DNA of 9,079 nucleotides. It comes from Chloroflexota bacterium (lineage in GTDB: Bacteria; Chloroflexota; FW602-bin22; JAMCYS01). The notes under the pieces were generated by a model, which saw only the letters and a list, made by a program, of their open reading frames with translations, made no database searches and was not told the DNA's origin. Positions 1 to 4,247 of this stretch are shown one piece after another (the stretch's first letter is position 1; each line of letters opens with the position of its first letter). The stretch spans positions 1-9,079 of the forward strand of contig JAJZQK010000094.1 in the NCBI GenBank assembly GCA_021847625.1, given 5' to 3'. Position numbers and translations under genes: made by a program.

Positions 1-499
1 TGGCAAGGAGCTGGGCCAGTTGCCTATCGTAATCGAAGACCTCGGCCTGATTACCGAGGACGTGATTGCGCTGCGCAAGAAGCTGGGCTACCCGGGGATG
101 AAGGTGCTGCAGTTCGCCTTCGGCGAAGATAAGCGCAATCCCTATCTGCCGCACAACTACCGGCCGAACTTCGTGGTCTACACGGGGACGCACGATAACG
201 ATACCACCTGGGGCTGGTACACCTCATCGCCGGAATGGATGCGCGACCGGGTGCGCCGTTACCTGGGACGCGACGGTCATGACATAACCTGGGACCTGAT
301 TCGCCTGGCTATGCAATCAGTGGCGGACACGGCGGTCTTCCCGCTGCAAGACGTGCTGAATCTCGGCACCGAGGCGCGCATGAACTTCCCCGGCAAGGCC
401 GAGGGCAACTGGCGATGGCGCGTTCGTGGCGAGCAATTGCGGGACGACGTGGCGGCACGCCTGGCCGACCTGACGGCCCTTTACGCTCGCAAGAAATGA
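1..499 (+). CDS. malQ: 4-alpha-glucanotransferase (amylomaltase, GH77), C-terminal part
   Basis: This is the 3' end of a gene that begins before the window; the reading frame is open from base 2 and ends at TGA 497-499, giving about 165 residues. GH77 enzymes transfer alpha-1,4-glucan chains between maltooligosaccharides or glycogen in the cytoplasm. Two family landmarks are visible. The first is P-I-V-I-E-D-L-G (the usual form is P-I-x-A-E-D-L-G), whose Glu is the general acid/base in the family. The second is Y-T-G-T-H-D-N-D-T-T, whose first Asp is the third catalytic carboxylate. Between them lies the conserved L-R-x-x-x-G-Y-P-G-M-K-V-L-Q-F-A-F stretch. The C-terminus (P-L-Q-D-V-L-N-L-G, R-M-N-F-P-G, N-W-R-W-R) is intact and typical. 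The catalytic nucleophile Asp lies upstream of the window. The next gene starts 52 nt downstream on the same strand, so co-transcription is possible. Identification is nearly certain. Confidence 0.95.
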   Translation, partial: GKELGQLPIVIEDLGLITEDVIALRKKLGYPGMKVLQFAFGEDKRNPYLPHNYRPNFVVYTGTHDNDTTWGWYTSSPEWMRDRVRRYLGRDGHDITWDLIRLAMQSVADTAVFPLQDVLNLGTEARMNFPGKAEGNWRWRVRGEQLRDDVAARLADLTALYARKK

Positions 500-551
500 C
501 GGCCGGGTCGGCCCGAGTCTACTAATCTAGTGTTGGGGAGAGTATGGAGTA

Positions 552-1754
552 ATGACATCGTCTGAAGGGGGCGCCTCTGCCGGGGGTTATGACCTCGTAA
601 TCAAGGGCGGGCGGGTGTTCGATTCCGCAAACCGCACTTTCTCACGCCAGGACGTGGCCGTCCGCGACGGCAAGATCGCGCGAATGGCGCCGACCATCGA
701 GCCCACGGGCGCCAAGCAGGTCGTCGACGCCAGTGGCAGGATCGTCACCCCCGGCCTGATCGATAGCCACATGCACGGCTACCCTCTTGGCAACCTGACG
801 GGTTTGGACGTGGACCCGCTTTCCAGTCGCAGCGGCGTGACGACCTTCGTCGACGCGGGGACGACGGGCGTGATGAACTTCCTCGCCTTTCGCAAGTATG
901 TGATCGACAAAGCGCGGTCGAACCTGTTTGCTATGCTGAACGTCTCCGCCATCGGGCAGGCGATGGAGGGCATGGCCGGGCTCAAGATTGACGAGTACGA
1001 CGACCTGCGGGTGCTGCACATAGCCTCGGCCGTGGAGCAGATCGAAGGCAACAGGGACATCGTCGTCGGCATCAAGGTTCGCATGTACCAAGGCTTGACT
1101 TCCCTGATGCCGCTCGCGGCCGGAAGGGAGCTCGCCCAGGAGGTGGGCCTGCCGATGGCCGTCCACGTGGAGTCGCCGCCGCCGACCTTCCGGGACATCC
1201 TGCCCTACCTGCGACCGGGCGATATCATCACCCATGTCTATCACCCGGCGCCCGGGGCGGTTGTCGACCGCAACGGGCGCTTGAAGCCCGAGTACAAGGA
1301 GGCGAAGGAACGCGGCGTCGTCATCGACAGCGGCAGCGCCCGCCTGTACAACTGTTTCCCGATCGTCCGCGCGGCCCTCGAGCAGGGGTTCGCGCCGGAT
1401 ACGATCTCGACTGACCTCACCACCGTGACTGTCAACAACCTCACCATCGACCTGCCGAACACGCTGTCGAAGTTCCTGGCCCTTGGCCTCAGCCTCGAGG
1501 ATACGCTGACGGCCGTGACGGCGACGGCGGCGCGGATGTTGCCGAAGGACAGGGGCATCGGGCAACTGGGCGAGGGCCTGTCGGCAGATATCGCGGTGTT
1601 CGAACTGGAGGAGGGCGAGTTCAGGTACAATGACTTCTATGGCAACGTCCTCACCGGCCAAAGAAGGTTCGTGACACGGGCCACCATCAAGGACGGCGTC
1701 GTGCTGACGCCCACGCCGACGGAACCGCTACCTTGGAGCTTTATCCGCAGGTAG
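552..1754 (+). CDS. Amidohydrolase/deacetylase-family metallohydrolase (dihydroorotase-like)
   Basis: This 400-residue protein belongs to the amidohydrolase superfamily, close to the branch often annotated dihydroorotase-like or amidohydrolase/deacetylase. It has a short N-terminal beta domain (about 13-68), then D-S-H-M-H (71-75), the HxH metal motif. The other landmarks are G-V-T-T-F-V-D-A-G (95-103), G-I-K-V-R-M with Lys175 as the likely carboxylated bridging lysine, His205 in A-V-H-V-E, His228/His231 in T-H-V-Y-H, and Asp288 in I-S-T-D as the probable catalytic aspartate. The TIM-barrel ends in S-K-F-L-A-L-G and L-G-E-G-L-S-A-D-I-A. The substrate cannot be told from sequence; a cyclic amide or N-acyl amino acid is the family expectation. 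Where relatives usually read D-x-G-H-G, this protein has D-S-G-S-A (259-263). The ATG at 552 has GGGAG at 536-540, 11 nt upstream. A short ATG-GAG-TAA at 544-552 overlaps the start. No signal peptide is seen, so it is probably cytoplasmic. Confidence 0.88.
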   Translation: MTSSEGGASAGGYDLVIKGGRVFDSANRTFSRQDVAVRDGKIARMAPTIEPTGAKQVVDASGRIVTPGLIDSHMHGYPLGNLTGLDVDPLSSRSGVTTFVDAGTTGVMNFLAFRKYVIDKARSNLFAMLNVSAIGQAMEGMAGLKIDEYDDLRVLHIASAVEQIEGNRDIVVGIKVRMYQGLTSLMPLAAGRELAQEVGLPMAVHVESPPPTFRDILPYLRPGDIITHVYHPAPGAVVDRNGRLKPEYKEAKERGVVIDSGSARLYNCFPIVRAALEQGFAPDTISTDLTTVTVNNLTIDLPNTLSKFLALGLSLEDTLTAVTATAARMLPKDRGIGQLGEGLSADIAVFELEEGEFRYNDFYGNVLTGQRRFVTRATIKDGVVLTPTPTEPLPWSFIRR

Positions 1755-1760
1755 CCTGTG

Positions 1761-1769
1761 TGGTAATAT
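1761..1769 (+). promoter_or_regulatory. Candidate extended -10 promoter for parB
   Basis: TGGTAATAT reads as an extended -10 (TG-n-TAATAT), with a poor -35 candidate TTTATC at 1740-1745 (18-bp spacer). A transcript from here would start near 1776 and carry a leader of about 59 nt. That leader would hold a good Shine-Dalgarno (GGGAGG, 1790-1795) and the terminator hairpin at 1803-1830 before the parB ATG. This is a sequence-only prediction. Confidence 0.35.
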
Positions 1770-1802
1770 AGCGCCTACCAATCTACAAAGGGAGGCGGTG
1801 CA

Positions 1803-1830
1803 GGCCGGGGCCGCGCCCCGGCCGCTTTTT
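1803..1830 (+). terminator. Intrinsic terminator between amidohydrolase and parB
   Basis: A perfect 9-bp stem GGCCGGGGC (1803-1811) / GCCCCGGCC (1815-1823) with a CGC loop is followed by GC and then TTTTT (1826-1830). This is a textbook rho-independent terminator for the malQ/amidohydrolase transcript. Its T-run ends four bases before the parB start codon, so any transcript entering parB from upstream must read through it. Confidence 0.78.
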
Positions 1831-1834
1831 ATCC

Positions 1835-2869
1835 ATGGCAAGAATCAAGGAGATACTCCACCTCAACCCACGCGATTTGGAGCCCGATCCTCACAACTCT
1901 CGCACCGACATCGGCGACCTGGTCGGCCTGGCCGAGACCATCCGTGAGTACGGCGTTCTGCAGCCGCTCGGCGTGGCGTCCAACGGCGACGCCTACCGCA
2001 TCGTGTATGGGAACCGAAGGCGAGAGGCCGCCATCGTGGTTGGCCTGGACACCGTGCCCTGTTTGCTGCTGGACGAACAGAGCGACACGGACAGGCTGCT
2101 CTGCCAGCTCCTGGAGAACATCCAGCGCAAGTCGCTGAACGACATGGAGCAGGGGCGGGCGTTTCGCCGCCTGCGCGAGGAAGTGGCCCAGCGCAGCCCG
2201 AAGGGAACCTCCGAGAAGGCCCTCAACGAGGTCGTGGCAAAACGCTTGGGCCTCTCCCCCCGGACCATCCAGCGCTACGTCTCCCTTTGCGATCTGCCCC
2301 CTGCCGTGCAGGACCTCCTGCTGCGGGAGGAGATCACTGTCACCCACGCGCAGCACCTCCACGCCTTGAAGGACGACTACCGGCGGACGGAGGTGGCTCA
2401 CCTGGCGGCGGAGGAAGGGATGTCGGCGGCGGAGCTGGCGCGCCTCTGCTCGGGGCTGGTCCGCAACCCGAATATCACGGTGGAGGACGCGGTCGCCCGG
2501 CTCAGGCAGGGCCAGCCGATCGATGCCATTGCCGGCGAGGCCGAGGCAGTGGCCGTGGCGGGCCGCCTGCCGCGCGCGCCGAAGGTGAAGGACGAGGACG
2601 ACGATAGCGACCTCTGGGAAGACGAGGGCGCCGAGGAAGAGGAAGACGCTCCCCCACCGCTCGCGGCGACGGCGGACGGCAACCGGCGCTACCGAGTCCG
2701 CAGCCTGGACTCGTTCTTGGACGAGTTATCGCGTCTGGTGCGCTGCGCGGAGGACGGGGACCTGGAGACGTTCGTCCGGGCCGATGCGGCTGGCGCGAAG
2801 AAGATGACGTTGGCCCTGCGGCAGCTGGCCTACCTCAACCGCGAGGTGGCGACCCTGGCGGGCGAATGA
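1835..2869 (+). CDS. parB: ParB/Spo0J-like partition protein, stand-alone
   Basis: This 344-residue protein has the ParB/Spo0J architecture. The N-terminal CTP-binding fold (about 8-115) contains V-L-Q-P-L-G-V (41-47), G-N-R-R-R-E-A-A (59-66) in place of the usual GERRxRA box, and E-N-I-Q-R-K-S-L-N (94-102). A helix-turn-helix follows at about 132-153 (V-A-K-R-L-G-L-S-P-R-T-I-Q-R-Y-V). Next come a helical region, a strongly acidic linker (253-271, mostly Asp/Glu), and a C-terminal helical tail (288-344). ParB proteins load onto parS DNA as CTP-dependent clamps and work with the ParA ATPase in chromosome or plasmid segregation. No parA is visible here, so this may be an orphan paralogue or a transcriptional regulator of the ParB-like type. 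ATG 1835 is the only start that keeps the N-terminal strand; in-frame codons back to the stop at 1769 contain no start. There is no Shine-Dalgarno at normal distance; GGGAGG lies 39 nt upstream, beyond a hairpin. Family assignment is firm, role uncertain. Confidence 0.9.
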   Translation: MARIKEILHLNPRDLEPDPHNSRTDIGDLVGLAETIREYGVLQPLGVASNGDAYRIVYGNRRREAAIVVGLDTVPCLLLDEQSDTDRLLCQLLENIQRKSLNDMEQGRAFRRLREEVAQRSPKGTSEKALNEVVAKRLGLSPRTIQRYVSLCDLPPAVQDLLLREEITVTHAQHLHALKDDYRRTEVAHLAAEEGMSAAELARLCSGLVRNPNITVEDAVARLRQGQPIDAIAGEAEAVAVAGRLPRAPKVKDEDDDSDLWEDEGAEEEEDAPPPLAATADGNRRYRVRSLDSFLDELSRLVRCAEDGDLETFVRADAAGAKKMTLALRQLAYLNREVATLAGE

Positions 2870-2901
2870 CGCTCGGCTCCGAGCGGGCGAAGGCAACAAA
2901 G

Positions 2902-2928
2902 AGAGGGGGCAGGTTCCCTGCTCCCTCT
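2902..2928 (+). terminator. Strong stem-loop after parB (no U-tract)
   Basis: AGAGGGGGCAGG (2902-2913) pairs with CCTGCTCCCTCT (2917-2928) in a 12-bp stem with one G-U pair and a three-base loop. It starts 33 bases after the parB stop, in a convergent intergenic region. There is no T-run on either side, so it is more likely a 3'-end stabiliser or a non-canonical terminator than a classical one. Confidence 0.4.
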
Positions 2929-2954
2929 GCAAAGCCGCCGATACTCTATAGTGA

Positions 2955-2976
2955 TTCCGTACTCGCGAGCACGGAA
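2955..2976. repeat. 22-bp near-perfect palindrome
   Basis: TTCCGT-A-CTCGCGAG-C-ACGGAA is symmetric about 2965.5 with one mismatched pair (2961/2970). The size and symmetry fit a dimeric DNA-binding protein's site. It lies about 85 bp downstream of parB. It does not resemble the canonical parS consensus (TGTTTCACGTGAAACA). Function unknown. Confidence 0.4.
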
Positions 2977-3033
2977 AGGCGAGCGGGTTGGCTCGCGCCA
3001 ATCACGCCATTGCCGGACCGCCGCCGACGGATC

Positions 3034-3081
3034 AACGTATCGTGACAGGCTAACGGCGCCGACAGTCTATCACGATACGTT
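3034..3081. repeat. 48-bp imperfect palindrome between convergent genes
   Basis: The outer arms AACGTATCGTGA (3034-3045) and TCACGATACGTT (3070-3081) are a perfect 12-bp inverted repeat. The symmetry continues inward through AG-CT pairs to the self-complementary core CGGCGCCG (3054-3061). In all, 20 of 24 mirror positions are complementary and one more is a G-T pair. As RNA it would be a long hairpin on either strand, and as DNA a potential cruciform or protein site. It lies 36 bases past the stop of the minus-strand cold-shock gene and 165 bases past parB. No T-run adjoins it. Confidence 0.6.
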
Positions 3082-3116
3082 CACGCCTTCGGAGACGTTG
3101 GCAACAAATCCGAACC

Positions 3117-3512
3117 TTAGCCTACCTTCACCTCTTCGGAGACGAGGCGGATGTTCATGGCCCGTCCGCCCATCTGGCTTCCGAAGCCCGGGTCGAATTC
3201 GACTTTCTGGCCTACTTCAAGGTCGGTGAAGCCGTTTTCACGCACGCCCGAGCGGTTGAAGAAGTACTCGCGCCCGGTGGAGTCCTTTAGATAGCCGACT
3301 CCCCTCTCGGTGATAATCCTGGAGACAGTGCCGGCGATCGGCCCTGTTCGCTGGCCGTCGATCTGACGTCGCTCGCCGCACTTTCGGCACCACTGGGAAC
3401 CTTTCTCGATAATCCAATAATGAGGCGGGCACGTTGCGATCTCTTCCGCCGTGGGCGGGAAGACCATATCGTGATTTCTGCCGTGGCGCCGAACCGTGAC
3501 ACGATCACTCAT
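3117..3512 (-). CDS. Zinc-motif plus cold-shock-domain fusion protein
   Basis: This is a 131-residue protein read from ATG 3512-3510. Residues 28-46 hold a Cys/His motif: C28, H31, C42, C45 in a C-P-P-H-Y-W ... W-C-R-K-C-G pattern, a probable small zinc-binding knuckle. Residues 59-124 form a divergent cold-shock (OB-fold) domain. It has G-T-V-S-R-I-I, then G-V-G-Y-L in the RNP1 position (usually K-G-F-G-F-I), then E-Y-F-F-N-R-S in the RNP2 position (usually D-V-F-V-H-x-S), then G-F-x-D-L-x-V-G-Q-x-V-x-F and a final A-M-N-I-R-L-V. The expected role is single-stranded RNA/DNA binding in the cytoplasm. The frame stays open further upstream to 3629, but ATG 3512 is chosen because it has an excellent Shine-Dalgarno at 7-8 nt and because the upstream residues are low-complexity Arg/Ala-rich. 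The gene is monocistronic with a long structured leader. Function beyond nucleic-acid binding is inferred. Confidence 0.82.
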   Translation of the reverse strand: MSDRVTVRRHGRNHDMVFPPTAEEIATCPPHYWIIEKGSQWCRKCGERRQIDGQRTGPIAGTVSRIITERGVGYLKDSTGREYFFNRSGVRENGFTDLEVGQKVEFDPGFGSQMGGRAMNIRLVSEEVKVG

Positions 3513-3520
3513 CGAGTTTC

Positions 3521-3528
3521 TCCTCCTC
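3521..3528 (-). promoter_or_regulatory. Ribosome binding site of the cold-shock fusion gene
   Basis: On the minus strand GAGGAGGA (3528-3521) lies 8 nt before ATG 3512-3510 and is nearly the full anti-16S complement. It fixes the start at 3512 rather than the further-upstream in-frame codon at 3629. An 8-bp helix, CTGCCGCG (3584-3577 on the minus strand) with CGCGGCAG (3538-3531), ends three bases before it and could help expose or mask it. Confidence 0.7.
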
Positions 3529-3598
3529 TGCTGCCGCGCGACAATCCGTTGGGCAAAAGCACGCGCTAACAACACACGCGGCAGTGCAACCTGACAGC

Positions 3599-3620
3599 AA
3601 AAAATAAGGACCGGACCCTT
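3599..3620 (-). terminator. Intrinsic terminator inside the cold-shock gene leader
   Basis: On the minus strand AAGGG-TCCGG-TCCTT is followed by ATTTTTT (3605-3599). The 5-bp stem includes one G-U pair, so it is a weak-to-moderate terminator with a strong U-tract. It lies 87 bases upstream of the gene's ATG, and about 100 bases downstream of the predicted transcription start, which suits premature termination better than the 3' end of another gene: no gene lies upstream of it on this strand. Confidence 0.5.
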
Positions 3621-3641
3621 GCGAACCAAGGGGCAGCCCTT
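3599..3641 (-). promoter_or_regulatory. Attenuator-like leader: alternating AAGGG/CCCTT segments
   Basis: Reading the minus strand 5' to 3' there are four short segments: 1 AAGGG (3641-3637), 2 CCCTT (3632-3628), 3 AAGGG (3620-3616) and 4 TCCTT (3610-3606), followed by A and six T. Segment 1 can pair with 2 (loop CTGC). Segment 2 can pair with 3 as CCCTTG/CAAGGG (loop GTTCG). Segment 3 can pair with 4 to form the U-tailed terminator. The 2:3 and 3:4 pairings exclude each other, which is the logic of a transcription attenuator. A GC hairpin (CCCGG-n5-CCGGG, 3646-3660) precedes it. No known riboswitch fold was recognised. Pairing is seen directly; regulation is inferred. Confidence 0.45.
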
Positions 3642-3721
3642 CGGGCCCGGCCTGGCCGGGGAAGCTACACAGACACGCCCTCACTGGACGGTATGCAGAC
3701 ATATTCTGCTGCTGCACATTT

Positions 3722-3730
3722 ATTATAGCA
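3722..3730 (-). promoter_or_regulatory. Extended -10 promoter for the cold-shock fusion gene
   Basis: The minus strand reads TGCTATAAT (3730-3722), a perfect extended -10 with consensus TATAAT. No convincing -35 lies 16-18 bp upstream, which extended -10 promoters tolerate. The start would fall near 3715, giving a leader of about 200 nt. The -10 is flanked by two copies of AAATGTGC (3735-3728 and 3721-3714 on the minus strand; 14-bp period), which could be an operator. Confidence 0.5.
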
Positions 3731-4154
3731 CATTTCGGCACTTCGCGGGCGCCGAGGCGGCGGCAGCTTCCATGCCAGGCTTCGCGCAAGCGCCGACCTC
3801 AAGTGACGCGGGAATTCCTCATAGCCTGATGACCACCAATGCCTAGTGAAGACGGCCCCATCGACAGGCCTTCGACTATTTGCAGGGGCGAGTCCGCCTT
3901 GGAGGTTGTGATTAAATCGGTTTTGGCGCCCAAAACTGGCGTGCGCCTCCTTAGTGTACGTCCTTGTACGAGCCGGTTCGGGCGCCCCAAATCGAAAAAG
4001 TCACAAACTCTTGGGCGGACTCGCCCGAGCGGACAGAGCCGTCCGCCCCTACGTGTTGTCGGAGGAGCGGCCATCTTCAGCGGAATGAGGCTGATCCAGG
4101 CTCGGCATTGTCCGGCCGCCGCGCGAGGCAGAGACGGCCGCGTAGGCGAGTGCC
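3731..4154. other. Non-coding stretch between divergent promoters, with stem-loops
   Basis: I see no gene here. Open frames exist on both strands (for example 3839-4246 plus, 3799-4074 minus), but their translations are Arg/Ser/Pro-rich, lack any recognisable motif and have no good ribosome site. The stretch separates the minus-strand cold-shock promoter from the plus-strand promoter of the membrane glycosyltransferase. It contains a GTTTTG-GCGCC-CAAAAC hairpin (3920-3936) enclosed by GGAGG (3901-3905) / CCTCC (3946-3950), a short direct repeat TGTACG (3956-3961 and 3965-3970), and the hairpin set at 4013-4048. It could host a small RNA, but nothing proves one. Confidence 0.5.
4013..4048. repeat. 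Stem-loop with two alternative partners
   Basis: GGGCGGAC (4013-4020) is an exact reverse complement of GTCCGCCC (4041-4048), giving an 8-bp stem over a 20-base loop. The loop itself contains GCGGAC (4029-4034), which can pair with the same GTCCGC (4041-4046) over a 6-base loop. GGGCG (4013-4017) can also pair with CGCCC (4022-4026). No T-run follows on the plus strand; on the minus strand a T5 run lies downstream but too far away for a classical terminator. Confidence 0.45.
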
Positions 4155-4183
4155 TTGCCCGCGAGCGGCCGCCGTATTATACT
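4155..4183 (+). promoter_or_regulatory. Sigma-70-type promoter for the GT39 membrane protein
   Basis: TTGCCC (4155-4160) and TATACT (4178-4183) are separated by exactly 17 bp, matching the consensus at 4/6 and 5/6. Transcription would begin near 4190, about 58 nt before the ATG at 4248. This also argues against the in-frame TTG at 4155 as a start codon, since it lies within the -35 element. Confidence 0.55.
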
Positions 4184-4247
4184 TTCCTCGGCCGGTTGGC
4201 CAACATCCCACGGTGTCGCCTCGCGTTCTTGGGGAAGCTTAACTAGA

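Noticed and set aside
500..551. Separate promoter for the amidohydrolase (TAATCT near 523)
   Set aside because: No matching -35 and only a 52-nt gap after malQ; read-through from malQ is simpler.
642..1661. Long 339-codon open frame on the minus strand inside the amidohydrolase
   Set aside because: Its translation is rich in Arg, His and Gln with no motif and lies opposite a well-identified gene; long antisense frames are expected at this GC content.
2870..3116. CRISPR array or canonical parS sites in the palindrome-rich gap after parB
   Set aside because: The palindromes differ in sequence and spacing, with no repeat-spacer regularity, and none matches TGTTTCACGTGAAACA.
3866..3885. Possible copy of a dispersed repeat of the CCTTCGAC...CAGG type
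   Set aside because: Only the ends match and there is a length difference; too weak without seeing other copies.
3839..4246. 135-codon plus-strand frame before the GT39 gene, and an opposite 91-codon frame at 3799-4074
   Set aside because: Both are low-complexity Arg/Pro/Ser translations covering hairpins and the promoter; neither has a plausible ribosome site or motif.
4155..4247. Upstream TTG start extending the GT39 protein by 31 residues
   Set aside because: The TTG is part of the predicted -35 element, the added residues are not membrane-like, and ATG 4248 is followed at once by the first membrane segment.
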